Shown: positions 10,406 to 20,164 of the stretch, one piece after another | Numbering within the stretch: position 1 is the first letter of the stretch | Layout of the letters: each line of letters starts with the position of its first letter | Source of the DNA: Ophiothrix spiculata | Lineage: Eukaryota; Echinodermata; Ophiuroidea; Amphilepidida; Ophiotrichidae | NCBI GenBank assembly: GCA_000969725.1 | Contig: JXSR01S067002.1 | Length of the DNA: 32,095 bases | Reading direction: 5' to 3' (one strand) | Translations under genes and position numbers: made by a program | Notes under the pieces: model-generated | Told to the model about the DNA's origin: nothing | Seen by the model: only the letters and a program-made list of their open reading frames with translations | Database searches by the model: none

Positions 10406-10850
10406 TCAAGTCAAGTCAAGTCAAGTCAAGTCAAGTAAAACTTTATTACTCCATAAATGGAAATTCTGCACATAATGAAAGCACATATAAAAACATTATA
10501 CAAACAAATTACATATTACAAACAATATTTGTGCCCCTTTGAAACTGAGAATTATGCGTTTTAATAACCTGCGGAACAAAGGAGGATAGATATCCGCCGG
10601 TCACGGCAGACGCATGCGCCCAGATCTTGAAATCAGCTGACCCGCGAGCCGGTCATGTAGCGGATGACCAGCATCACCCATTACCTCAGCAAGCTTTGTA
10701 ATTAGCAGGTCAGCATAGACAGCATCAACAGTCTCCCGTGGCTCACCCATTATCCTTCCTGCCTGTTTCACAATCCGATTAATTTTGTCCTTCCCTCCTG
10801 GACTAACATTCCCAACCCAGCAAAGCAGACAGTATTTCACCATATTTTTA
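10406..10850 (-). mobile_element. 5'-truncated non-LTR retrotransposon (LINE) 3' end
   Basis: On the minus strand this is the end of a LINE: a C-terminal reverse-transcriptase extension, a short A/T-rich 3' UTR with AATAAAG, and a tail of six TTGAC-type pentamers (TCAAG on the + strand, 10406-10435). Such simple-repeat tails are typical of several non-LTR clades. The fragment is nested inside the TIR element at 10126-10919. Only the last 10-15% of a normal element is present, consistent with 5' truncation on insertion. Confidence 0.75.
10601..10843 (-). pseudogene. LINE reverse transcriptase, C-terminal remnant
   Basis: About 80 codons, starting YCLLCWVGNVSPGGKDKINR and later containing HPLHDRLAGQ. 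This resembles the thumb and C-terminal segment found after the reverse-transcriptase core in CR1/L2/Rex1-type elements (C-x-WxGN-x-S-x2-DK-x2-I-x2-IV-x4-I-G, then DxxHPL). No catalytic residues are present. The apparent start methionine is only the point where the truncated frame happens to have an ATG. It is not a functional gene and is not related to the host exons, which are on the other strand. The clade assignment is tentative. Confidence 0.7.
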
Positions 10851-11800
10851 CTTTAGAAGCCATTTATTCAAATTCTTCAATCGCGACTTTCCACTCATTT
10901 TACCAAAGCAACCCACATGTGTACTGTTGCCTTGTTACAGGTAAAATAAAATCACACAGACAGTCTTAATTGGCAGACCATGGGGCAAATCCAACCTCAT
11001 AAGTTGCTCAAAGTGCCTACAAAATACTTTGGCTTGTAATAGCTCTCTGTGGTCAAAATGACCTTTCTCCTACATTTATTATTATTATTTTGCTCCTGGA
11101 CAGAATTTATTGAGAAATATAATTACAATGTTTTCTTTCAAGCTGTTCAAGTTATAACCTGCCAGTTGAAATATATGAGAATATTGTTTGATTGTTTACT
11201 GTCAAAACATTGACTCCTCTAAGAAATTTATTATGTTTACTAAAGCGTATATTCCCTAGTGATGTAAGCTTGCTCATTGTGTTAACTTTACGGGAAATTT
11301 AAGTACACTTAGATAATTGGTAATAGAAGCATACATCATCAAGCAAGAGAGATACAGACAGGTAGCATATCCAGAGAGTCCCTTCTTGTTCGCCTGTTCA
11401 CTAACATAGTAATATAATAACAAAAACGCAAAAAAACCAAAAACGTTTATCTCAGAAACCCACACGCATTGCTATGTGAAAATGAATTTAGCGCATAGAG
11501 CTACGCGCTGGTCTTTCTCTCTCTCTTTTCATTTCATTTCATTTCATTTCATTTCATGTTTATTAAAATTGCACTTGGTGGTCCTAAGACCAAATTACAT
11601 ACAATTTACAAAATATAATACAAGTACATGTATACAATAATAATAAAACAATTGATTGCACAGATTAATATAAACCAGACATATAAATATTTCAAAAACA
11701 TAATTACACACTCAAAAAGGAAAACTATAAAATTCAGTAAAAAGGGAGTATTTTAAAATGGAAAACTTTGTAAAAGGAGGAAAGCAGGATATCCTTGGCA

Positions 11801-12960
11801 CTATCTATTGCGTAAGTTTATGTAGTAGGGGATGGCGCTGTTTTGAAACCTACTCGTTCTTGCTCGGAGGTTTGAGATCTTGTTGGCTGTTCGCAGATTC
11901 CTCCCATGGCTCTCAAATCTGGTAGGAGGGATGAGGTCACTTGTACGAATGGATTGAGAAAGCCCTTCGGCAAACTTCAGACAATGACTTTCCCTCCTAT
12001 CAGATAGAGAGTCCATGTCGCATTCATTGAGAGCGTTTTTGTAGGATGTATATTTAGTACCAAGGATAATCCTGCAAGCACGTTTCTGAAGTTGTTCCAA
12101 GATATTGCACTGAGAGTTGGTTAATGATGAATTCCAAACAACATCGGCGTATTCTAGCAATGGTCTGACATAGCCTTTATATATGCATTTTAATTCTGTG
12201 TCGTTGAAGCCAAATTTCTTCAGTGTGCGCAACATGTACAGTTTCCTATTTGATTTAATGCTAATTTCATTGATGTTTTTGTCCCATTTGAGATCATCCT
12301 GCAGCAATACACCAAGAATTTTTGCTTGTTTCACAAATTGGAGGGGGACATCCCCTATGTGAAAATCAGGGTGTGGAGGGGCTTCCTTTTTAAAGCAGAT
12401 TTGAAGGGCCTGACATTTGGATGGATTGAGGGTCAGTTTATTTTCTTTAGACCACTCAATGAAATTATCAAGATCAAATTGGAGACTAGTAGGATTTGGA
12501 TGGATTCGATTTTCAGCTAGGGTTAAATCATCAACATATTTCAAACACCTTGTATTGGGTTGCTTGTCTTGAGCAGCATCATTAATTACAGCTTGAAAGC
12601 CTATAGGGCCGATTTTTGTGCCCTGGGGGAGCCCAGCTTTAACTAATTTGTAATCAGAAAGTGCCTGGTTGTATCTGACACACTGCTTTCTGCCACTGAC
12701 AAAACTACACAACCACGGTACAATGGCCCCACGGACTCCTAAACTGATGAACTTGTTAATCATGACAGTATGGTCGACCAAATCAAAAGCTTTTGAGAAG
12801 TCCGTAAGGATCACAGTACCGACGTTGTTAGTTTTGTCAGCACCCTGGTGCAAATAGTGAAGCAAACTGACCAAATAATGGGATGTGGAAACACCACTGA
12901 CATTGCCAAATTGCTGAGGGTCAATAATATCACCAATATCTTGGTTGATCCACAGTGAGA
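11801..12960 (-). pseudogene. LINE reverse transcriptase, main core and C-terminus
   Basis: A long minus-strand frame (357 codons from 12874, and open further upstream to about 12950). Counting from 12874, catalytic motif A is LTDFSKAFDLVDH with Asp at residue 25, the GLPQGTKIGPIGF segment is at about 81-93, and motif C is YVDD at 113-116, so the catalytic aspartates survive. KILGVLLQDDLKWD and RPLLEYADVVWNSSL (thumb region) follow, with a QKRACRII segment typical of CR1/L2/Jockey-like elements. The frame ends at 11801 near INLRNR. The position used as start is a TTG and not biological. About 20-25 residues expected between motif 1 and this frame are missing, with a frame change near 12955-12965, so the element is dead in spite of the intact core. 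Confidence 0.85.
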
Positions 12961-13230
12961 GAGATGGGTCTTAATTTCTCAACATTGGGAGGACTTGTTT
13001 TGGGGATGGGAATGACAACTGCTTTTTTCCATTGGGAGGGAACAATCCCCTGTGAATAAGAGGCATTGAGGATATCTGTCAGAGGAATGCTCAGCTCATA
13101 TGCAAACTCTTTGATCAAGCGTGCAGGAATTCCATCCGGACCACAAGCCTTACCTCTCTTTTTTTGTCGAGAGTAATCCAGCGATTGACCGCTGTCCGGA
13201 TTGCTGTTGCAATTTTACCTTGTATTTTAC
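12930..13230 (-). pseudogene. LINE reverse transcriptase, N-terminal motifs 0-1
   Basis: On the minus strand this reads through KACGPDGIPARLIKEF (motif 0, 13165-13108 region) to WKKAVVIPIPK and RPISLT (motif 1), as in CR1/L2/Jockey reverse transcriptases. After RPISLT the frame runs to VDQPRYW and a stop, whereas the continuation of the enzyme is in another frame. Upstream, a run of seven A (about 13159-13165) coincides with a probable frame change: the next frame reads TAIRTAVNRWITL, which looks like linker sequence. Everything 5' of about 13230 is missing. Confidence 0.75.
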
Positions 13231-13689
13231 CTTTTATTTCAACTGTCAAGACATCCCAAAACAGGCAGGATTGTACTTAGAAACTGGGCTTTTCAAACAC
13301 GTAAGCTGGGCGATTAAAATATTAGAACGTTAAACAAAAGAAGAAATATCGCATACCGCATAGCTAATTTCCATGAAAAAATAAAAGGATAACAAATTGC
13401 ATACCGTATAGCTTTTTTGCAAACGGTTTCTGAGACAAATCTTTTTTTTCTTGGCCTAACAACAATAACAATTCAAACTATATCAAATCACTAAGCTCTT
13501 CGCGGTAGTACCGCTGCCAGCCGGGAATTGTCACAATTATTTAAAAATTTGTTTCTTGTTTCTGTAATAAATAAGAAATGAAACCATCCATCGTTCAATG
13601 CTAACCCTAACCCCACTGAATCTCACAATATCCCATTCCACAAAGTTAAAAAATTTGCCCAAGTCCAAATACGTCATAGACCCAAGTTA
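13231..13689 (+). other. Intron; no gene seen
   Basis: AT-rich. A near-direct repeat GCATACCGCATAGCT / GCATACCGTATAGCT occurs at about 13350 and 13399. No coding or RNA-gene signal. Confidence 0.4.
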
Positions 13690-13800
13690 GCTATGACCAC
13701 AAAGTCGCTGCCATGGCAGCGCCTGCTCATTGGCTTGACATAGTGATAATTGGATTGGGAAGCGAGAGGTCCCGGGTTCGAATCCAGGTGAAAATCCGTG
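13690..13800 (+). repeat. tRNA-derived SINE head (degenerate)
   Basis: A good pol III B box, GGTTCGAATCC, lies at 13775-13785, preceded by GAGAGGTCCCG and by a degenerate A-box region (TGGCTTGACATAGTG, 13731 onward). The T stem pairs 4 of 5 positions, but the acceptor stem does not pair, so this is not a functional tRNA. Just upstream is a perfect 16-bp palindrome, CGCTGCCATGGCAGCG (13706-13721). The SINE tail is not delimited. Confidence 0.55.
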
Positions 13801-14187
13801 ATTTTTGACTTTCAAATTTGACTTTCAAATTTCTGAGGAGATTTAAACGAAGAAGTTGTCAAAAATGTTAGGGTTGATTTAGGTTTACCTTTCCTGTAAA
13901 ATAATACTTGCCATACACGCCTGAGCATTCGTGTACATGGAATTGAACAACGAACTACGCAATGCACAAGAGTGCAACTGGACAAGATAATGAATGCGCG
14001 AAAGTTTCCAACTACTCAATTAGATTGACAATTTCAATTTGCATTTAAACGGAGTGTAAGAATACATTTTAAATGCAGGTAGGGTGAGCACATATCCTAG
14101 TAGTGCCCCTAGTTGATATGATCTAATTATGTTATTTAATTTCTTTGTAATATATCCGTATTTAAAAATTGGAAATTTTGGAGGGTA
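13801..14187 (+). other. Intron; no gene seen
   Basis: Begins with a doubled TTTGACTTTCAAA motif (about 13805-13830) that may be SINE body. The rest is AT-rich and without coding signal. Confidence 0.4.
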
Positions 14188-14313
14188 TTAATGTCTACCA
14201 AAAACAAACACAATAAGCTCAAAAAATCAAAAGCCATGGGTGACAGGGGCTTAATGTCTACCAAAAACAAACCCAATAAGCTCAAAAAATCAAAAGCCAT
14301 GGGTGACAGGGGC
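14188..14313 (+). repeat. Two-copy 63-bp tandem repeat
   Basis: 14188-14250 and 14251-14313 are direct repeats with one visible difference (ACAAACACAAT against ACAAACCCAAT). Each unit begins TTAATGTCTACC and ends GGTGACAGGGGC. The period is a multiple of three, but no long frame runs through it. Confidence 0.9.
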
Positions 14314-16090
14314 GCTCCATTTAAGCGCTTTTAATAGTATTGCTTTAAATGTCTCGCCCAATGAACACAAATTCAGAGGGGCTCAAAACTGATTCTTGAG
14401 TTTGTACTATTCCACTAGACCACACAAGCAGGCTTTAAAGCTCATCTGGGATAATTATTTTGCTTTTTCCCAAGCAGGGAATTTCATAAAAAATGCTTGG
14501 GAATATTGATTGGGCCAAAAACCAAATGTAATCAGTCAGATTCAGTTTCCCCAGTGTGTCAGGTCTCCGTACTTCTAGGTTTATATGCATGGTCGTTGGA
14601 TTTGAAAAACAACCTGTTTTTTCGTAAAAATAATTATCATGGAATTTTGAGACTTGATCAGGGAAAAATCAGGGAGTTTTGTTTTCCTTTTATACTGTGA
14701 ACCCTGACAGGCTCCCAGATAAATATTGGGCTTATGCTTCTAACAGTGCTTGATCTCAATACTGTTCAACTAGACCACTATGTAGATTCCTCTCTTTAAG
14801 GAATAAGGTAAATACAAGGAATTGCAAGTTGTTTTGAAATTTTTATACTACAAAATTCTTTCATTGTGAGAATTAAGTTGCGTTGAAGTTTAAATGTAAT
14901 TTGAATTTAGTTTACACTGCTTCATATGATGAATGTCAACCGTGAAATGTTATCTAAACATCTCCAGAAAATATGATAAACTCCTCCAAATTTCACAAAT
15001 ATCACACTTGTATTAAAACAAGGAATTAGACGAGTGCATAGTCTTCGTTTCCGTCAACATGATTTTTTTCATTACATGTTTTGATAACATGTCAATGCTT
15101 GTTTTGTCTGAAACAGAATATTTGAATAAAGAAGTAAATATCACTAAACTTATTCATAGTCAATAATAGTAGGCATATAATTCACCTTTTATATTTTCTT
15201 ATCTGCAAAACTTTTGTATATCAGCTAATGATAATATAAAGAGATCATGAATGATTAAATTGAATTAAATGTCAAAAAATGTCAAACAAACAATTACTGA
15301 TGAATTTGGTTACTTGTTGGTATTAATTCTTCATTGAAAAGTGATATGGGATACCCCAGGGTGATTCATGTAAGCGACATCTGTAACACTGAAGCAAGAA
15401 GTGAAAAGTTTACCCCGGTGCTAGACTTAGAAAGATAGTTGTGTGGGTGTATACCCAATGGGCAGAACAATCTTTGGGACAATCTGATAATATATCCTCG
15501 CAGGGAAAAAGTAAGAGTATCTGATTATCTGGTTTACAGCACTTTTTATTCTCAGAATTTTTTTTAGTACCAACTAGACATGATTGCACTAGGCCATGAC
15601 ACGTAACTAAGATCGGTATCTGTATTTTGCCTACTGCATTCTGGCATACTACATACTTTTGTGGTGAGTCATCAACAGTTTCACATTTTTGGCCCAAAAT
15701 ACCAAATTCATGTTTGTTCAATTATTCCAATATAATGTAGAATATGTCTTAAAACTCTCCCCAAGACACTCTATTGTTGTATGTTGTTGACCTATTACAA
15801 GAAATAACTGATCATTATCCAATCAAAAAAAGTTCAGTCAATATAAGTCAAACAGTACAAAATTCCCTATGATTAAAGGGGAATAGACCCTATATCATTG
15901 TAACCGTTAACTTCCAACCAATTCTTGATATGATAGTACGATCTACTAAAGTTAATTGCAAATTACTGCTCAATGATATGTTCCCCTTCAGTCTGTTCAT
16001 GCCCATTTGAACTACTGCCTATGAAGCAGAAATTCCCTTATGGAAAAGGGGTTAGAAAGGTGAATGTATATTAGATTATTAACCATATAT
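14314..16090 (+). other. Intron; no supported gene
   Basis: Contains a hairpin at 14469-14504 (CCCAAGCA...TGCTTGGG). A similar motif, CTATTCCACTAGACCAC / CTGTTCAACTAGACCAC, occurs at 14406 and 14761. A minus-strand frame at 15410-15721 (103 codons, eight cysteines) has no recognised domain, no clear splice sites and no repeat partner, so I leave it as an unresolved frame. The remainder is AT-rich. Confidence 0.4.
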
Positions 16091-17053
16091 ACACTTCCAG
16101 AAAAGAAACTCCCCCTCTAATGAATCTTGTTGTATCTCAAAAATATAAGTCCGATTAAGTTCATTTAAAGAGTAAAATATGGATTAATTAGTTACTCAGC
16201 CAATGCGCAGTAATTGCTTGTACACCATACCAACCTTGACCATTAAATTTATCGGTTTATTAAAATTGATGCAGCGAAAAAAATGGCATTTTCCTCCATA
16301 GGGATTTCTTGTATGGCCCTTTCACATTTCCCATAGCAACTTCAATTAAGGAAAAGACACAATTGCTACATTTCATTGCAGTCAAATAAGAGAAAGAATA
16401 CCAAACTTTTGGTCACAGTAGATTAGCTTTGAACAACCAACTGAGTAATTTACATGGACTGAGGTGCTACCTCTTTTAATGATGTACCTTCAGCAAGAAA
16501 GGCAGTTGCAATAACTTGTTCACAATAATTTGTTCGTTTCATGCATTTAGTCATGATTTGGTGTATGCAAAGAAAATTAAAGACATGGTTGAAAAGTGTT
16601 TTTTATTTCCCCTTCATCAAGACTTGAGCCACAGCCCATGTTGTCTCATGTTCTTTCAAAAGATCGCTCCAAAAGGGTTACCCCGATTGAGTAAAAACAC
16701 TAATCCATGTTAAAACTTGACACAATTTTGAAATGTTATCAGGTTACTTTGAAAAGTGAGGGAGAGAGAGAGAAAAAAAAAAACCTTCAGTATTCTTTTT
16801 CTAGAATGATCAAACAATTTTTTGATGCAATTCCATGAATTCCCTATTGAGAAAACTGCTACTTTTTTCTGCATCAATTTTGAAAAAAAGTGAAAAACTT
16901 AGACGTTTAGATTAAATCGTTTAACAAAAAAGTGCTTTGCACTGGTTAAGTGACTAATTAGTCACTATTTTAGTCTTTAAATGATCCTAATCGGACTTAT
17001 ACTTCTTGAGAAACAACACAATTATTAGAGGGGGAGTTTCTTTTCTGGAACTG
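16091..17053. mobile_element. Non-autonomous TIR transposon with about 230-bp arms
   Basis: The left arm (16091 to about 16320) and right arm (about 16830-17053) are inverted copies starting CACTTCCAGAAAAGAAACTC / CAGTTCCAGAAAAGAAACTC, continuing CCCCTCTAAT, then TATAAGTCCGATTA and AAAATTGATGCAG. The flanks are TATA at both sides (ATATA|CAC...CTG|TATAT), consistent with a TA or TATA target duplication. The interior has no transposase frame. The right end stops 48 bp before the exon at 17101. Confidence 0.8.
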
Positions 17054-17100
17054 TATATCTACTGCTATATGAGTTATGTTTTTAAACTCTTTACATTTAG

Positions 17101-17142
17101 GCTTCCAAACAAGCCGAATATGTGATACTTTGGATGGCAAAG
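17101..17142 (+). CDS. Coding exon of the same coiled-coil protein (exon b)
   Basis: A 42-bp exon between a T-rich acceptor (AACTCTTTACATTTAG ending at 17100) and the donor GCAAAG|GTAATATC. It reads in phase 0 as ASKQAEYVILWMAK. Combined with the preceding exon (ending LVERH) and the next (starting VAVCVHRL), hydrophobic residues fall at strict 3-4 spacing: A, A, V, M, V, V, L, V. That is an uninterrupted heptad series across both junctions. This continuity is the main evidence that the three exons belong together. A TIR transposon ends only 48 bp upstream, so the branch-point region may include or abut transposon sequence. Function unknown. Confidence 0.6.
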
Positions 17143-17661
17143 GTAATATCTTCAGTATGAAAAATTCAATTCTTAAAAGAATTCAGCTTCATTTATCATT
17201 CAGTAAACTGTCTCAGTGAATATCACCGAATGTTATGAAACTTGGGGTACCTCATAGGTTATGTCATGAATATTGGTATGTGGAACCCATAAACCTGCAT
17301 TTTATTATTTTTGGCCATGAGCTGATAAATCACCACAAACGTAGGCAGTAGGCAGAATGTAGAATGCAAATTACAGATACCATAACTAAGATGGCATGAA
17401 AACATTTCCTGAAAATGACCCTAAATGATCTTTGACTGTGGTCTCATCACCTGACATTTTGGGGTACATAATGTAAGAGTTATAAGTGCTGTTTTAAGTT
17501 TACATTGAGATACATGATGCTGTAATTATTATCAATATTTAATTTAACACATGTGACCCCCGGGTCATCCTCAGGAACACAAAATTTAGTTATGAGTCGT
17601 ACTTCAATTTTATTATTAAAATATTGAATGTCGGATGGTAGTCAAAATCTGTGGCAGAGCA
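17143..17661 (+). other. Intron; no gene seen
   Basis: AT-rich. Includes the short palindromic motif TGACCCCCGGGTCA at 17555-17568 and a doubled GTAGGCA near 17341. No repeat family recognised. Confidence 0.4.
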
Positions 17662-17663
17662 TA

Positions 17664-18697
17664 CCGAGTGAGTCAAAAAAACTGCAATAGTTAAATAAAA
17701 GCCATATTTTAAGAACAAGAGATACCATGAACATGAAATGTATATATCTAAATAGATCACAGATTTACCTTTAAAATGGTGAAAGAATGGGAAAAATTGA
17801 TAAAGGCGTCATAGAGATACACTTATTTGAATAGGGTGGCATAAAAACAGTTATGTCCAACTTTCGTGCATATGTTTTATTCAATACGTAGAACACAATT
17901 ATGACATACTCTTTTCTCTTTGGTTTGGGTACGTTGAAAAGGGTTGTTTGAGCTTGGTGGCCCTGAATATTCAATATTCGGTTGAACGTGGACTGGGACA
18001 CATGTGGCAGAGGATTTCTTTGCGAGCTCTCTTCGGGATCCCTTGCCTGACGAACGCGGTCGATGTTTCTCCTGCTTCTTGCCATTCGCGGTCTTCAAGA
18101 TCTCTCTTTATTTAGTTTATGGACTGTTCTTGTTCTTTTGAATTTCGCCTGAATTCATAGATGGTGGATGCACATGGTACTCCCAATTGGGAGAATGCAC
18201 CCCGGAATCCCCGTGTCACTTCTGCATGAAATTTGGTGGTAAAATAAACCTCAGCAATAAGAGCACGTTGCTCGTTTGTGAACTGATCTTGAGGCATTTT
18301 AAACAGTGATGATAGATAAGCTCTCCCTTCTAAGACAGTACCCCCAAACATGTCATTTTGCACTTGGAAAGACCACCTAGTAAATTATCTTTTATATATA
18401 AATTAATAGATTAAGAGGAGATTTTCACTGGAGCAAGGTAATCGGTTGGTGTTATTATTCAAGAGGTGCATGCACAAAAGTCAATTCAATGTTGGTACTT
18501 ACTCGTTATGAACTGTCGTTTGACGATGCGTGCTCATTTGGACAGAGCTGTTTTCATACCATAATATTCAAATAAGGATATCCCTTTGAAAGCTTTATTC
18601 ATGATCTATTTAGAAAATAATATGTTTTGTTCGAAATTACTTTTGTTCTTACAATATGGCTTCCATCTAATTATTGCAGTTTTTTTGACTCGCGTGG
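17664..18697 (-). mobile_element. Tc1/mariner-type DNA transposon, internally deleted
   Basis: The terminal repeats match for about 130 bp, opening CCGAGTGAGTCAAAAAAACT at the left and CCACGCGAGTCAAAAAAACT at the right (read on the minus strand), followed by related GCCATATTTTAAGAACAA / GCCATATTGTAAGAACAA. TA dinucleotides flank both ends (17662-17663 and 18698-18699), as expected for this superfamily. The minus strand between the arms carries the N-terminal part of a transposase but not enough length for the DDE domain. Confidence 0.8.
17771..18363 (-). pseudogene. Transposase N-terminal DNA-binding remnant
   Basis: The first minus-strand frame (18363-18112) begins near MQNDMFGG and includes FTNEQRALIAEVYF...EVTRGFRGAFSQLGVP, which looks like the first helix-turn-helix of Tc1/mariner/IS630-type transposases (a DUF4817-like pattern). 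It hits a stop at 18112. Another frame from 18085 reads NIDRVRQARDPEESSQRNPL then SQSTFNRILN, matching the usual second helix-turn-helix ('NI-RVR-A...P--S-R......S-ST--RIL'). At least one frameshift separates them, and the downstream sequence reaches the 3' TIR without a DDE/DDD catalytic domain. It is non-functional. A usual family protein is roughly 340-400 residues; fewer than 200 codons are left. Confidence 0.7.
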
Positions 18698-18800
18698 TAT
18701 GTACCCAACTTAAATCTCAAAACCAGCCATATAAACAGATTGATTAAATTTTCATTTGTTAACCTTGTTAACATAGTGTTTATTTTTATCATGTAACTGT

Positions 18801-19087
18801 ATTTGGTTCGTACACCTTGGAGCCTTTAAAATTCAAGGACTTTTCAATGACTTTCAAGGTCCAAAAGCATGATTTTCAAGGACTTACCACAGCATAATTT
18901 GCAGTATGCTGAACTCTTGTTCCTGCCGACATCAATCCACTCGCTGAATTTGGGATCAGTTAGCCATAAATTATCAATTTTCAAGGACTTTCAAGGACTC
19001 TGTAAATTTCCAGGACTTTCAAGGCCTTGAAAAGGTGTTTTCAAATTCAAGGATTTTCAAGGACTCTCAAGGACCGTACGAACCCTG
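18801..19087. mobile_element. hAT-like non-autonomous element with TTCAAGGACTTT repeats
   Basis: The right end reads on the minus strand CAGGGTTCGTACGGTCCTTG, a terminus I associate with hAT-type elements. The left end (TTTGGTTCGTACACCTTGG, from 18801) is a decayed match. Both sub-ends are full of TTCAAGGACTTT / TCAAGGACT repeats (18832-18885 and 18981-19070). There is no coding sequence, and a clean 8-bp target duplication is not visible. It ends about 70 bp before the exon at 19157. Confidence 0.6.
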
Positions 19088-19156
19088 TAATATAAGTGAC
19101 ACTTTTATTTTTAAAAAACCCACCAAATTACTCTTTATAATTGTTCATCCTTGCAG

Positions 19157-19335
19157 GTGGCAGTGTGTGTACATAGACTACAACAACAGGTGCAAAATAA
19201 CAACAGAACCAGAGACTCCCCCATCCTCCCATCCTCCAGGAAGATCTCAGCCGCATCATCAGCAGGGTCCACACCAGAAGATACACAAAAATGGAAGGAA
19301 GAGATCCTGGATTTATGTGCTGATCTACATGACGA
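19157..19335 (+). CDS. Coding exon of the coiled-coil protein (exon c), cut by gap
   Basis: The acceptor is TTGTTCATCCTTGCAG ending at 19156, and the exon is open in phase 0 for at least 59 codons up to the gap. It starts VAVCVHRLQQQVQNNN, completing the heptads of the previous two exons. A polar, Ser/Pro-rich linker follows (DSPILPSSRKISAASSAGS), then EDTQKWKEEILDLCADLHD, which again looks helical. Codon composition is richer in GC than the flanking introns. The 3' border lies in the run of N or beyond. I do not recognise the family; a centrosomal, ciliary or cytoskeletal scaffold is possible from the coiled-coil character alone, but that is only a guess. Confidence 0.75.
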
Positions 19336-19924
19336 NNNNNNNNNNNNNNNNNNNNNNNNNNNNNNNNNNNNNNNNNNNNNNNNNNNNNNNNNNNNNNNNN
19401 NNNNNNNNNNNNNNNNNNNNNNNNNNNNNNNNNNNNNNNNNNNNNNNNNNNNNNNNNNNNNNNNNNNNNNNNNNNNNNNNNNNNNNNNNNNNNNNNNNNN
19501 NNNNNNNNNNNNNNNNNNNNNNNNNNNNNNNNNNNNNNNNNNNNNNNNNNNNNNNNNNNNNNNNNNNNNNNNNNNNNNNNNNNNNNNNNNNNNNNNNNNN
19601 NNNNNNNNNNNNNNNNNNNNNNNNNNNNNNNNNNNNNNNNNNNNNNNNNNNNNNNNNNNNNNNNNNNNNNNNNNNNNNNNNNNNNNNNNNNNNNNNNNNN
19701 NNNNNNNNNNNNNNNNNNNNNNNNNNNNNNNNNNNNNNNNNNNNNNNNNNNNNNNNNNNNNNNNNNNNNNNNNNNNNNNNNNNNNNNNNNNNNNNNNNNN
19801 NNNNNNNNNNNNNNNNNNNNNNNNNNNNNNNNNNNNNNNNNNNNNNNNNNNNNNNNNNNNNNNNNNNNNNNNNNNNNNNNNNNNNNNNNNNNNNNNNNNN
19901 NNNNNNNNNNNNNNNNNNNNNNNN
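19336..19924. other. Assembly gap (N run)
   Basis: An unbroken run of 589 N. Frames drawn across it are meaningless. The 3' end of the exon starting at 19157, and possibly further exons, are hidden here. Confidence 1.
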
Positions 19925-20164
19925 CAAAAGTTGTTCAGAATTAGTGTATCTAATGATTTATGGGTCTGGTTCTATTTATTTTTCACTTTATTGCACTGAA
20001 ATTCAAGAAAATTTTTCGGAGAATTGTGTTTACAAAATTGTGCATACTAATGAGCTTGTACGTGATACATAATTAACCTTGTGACCTAGAATTGCTAATT
20101 TGCGCTGAAGTTTCATTTTTTACGTTGGCAAGGTATAGGAAATTCCTATTTCGAATTTATCTAG
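19925..20164 (+). other. Post-gap intron-like sequence
   Basis: AT-rich, no repeat recognised. Ends in a moderate 3' splice-site candidate, CCTATTTCGAATTTATCTAG at 20145-20164. Confidence 0.35.

Larger units (their letters stand above)
10126..10919. mobile_element. TIR element interrupted by a LINE fragment
   Basis: The left end, ATATGAGGGATGCTCTGGCA continuing AAGTGAGCGGAAAGTC, is the inverted match of the right end (10888-10919), which reads on the minus strand ACATGTGGGTTGCTTTGGTA continuing AAATGAGTGGAAAGTCGCGA. The same terminus occurs at 6491 and at both ends of 20623-22219, so this is a family. Most of the interior is a truncated retrotransposon (10406-10850), inserted later. No transposase is seen. 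Confidence 0.7.
11527..13230 (-). mobile_element. 5'-truncated CR1/L2/Jockey-group LINE
   Basis: A minus-strand LINE remnant. It begins near 13190-13230 with reverse-transcriptase motif-0 sequence, runs through the RT core and the C-terminal region, and ends in a short 3' UTR (about 11560-11800) and a (TGAAA)n tail that reads as ATTTC repeats on the + strand (11527-11555). The endonuclease domain is absent. The + strand open frames inside it are shadows. It lies about 0.7 kb from the other LINE fragment, in the same orientation, but has a different tail unit. Confidence 0.85.

Noticed and set aside
13690-13800. Functional tRNA gene
   Set aside because: The B box is good, but the acceptor stem does not pair and the A box is degenerate; a SINE head fits better.
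19035-20072. Long frames across the N run
   Set aside because: Most of their length is the gap. Only the exon starting at 19157 has splice and coding support.
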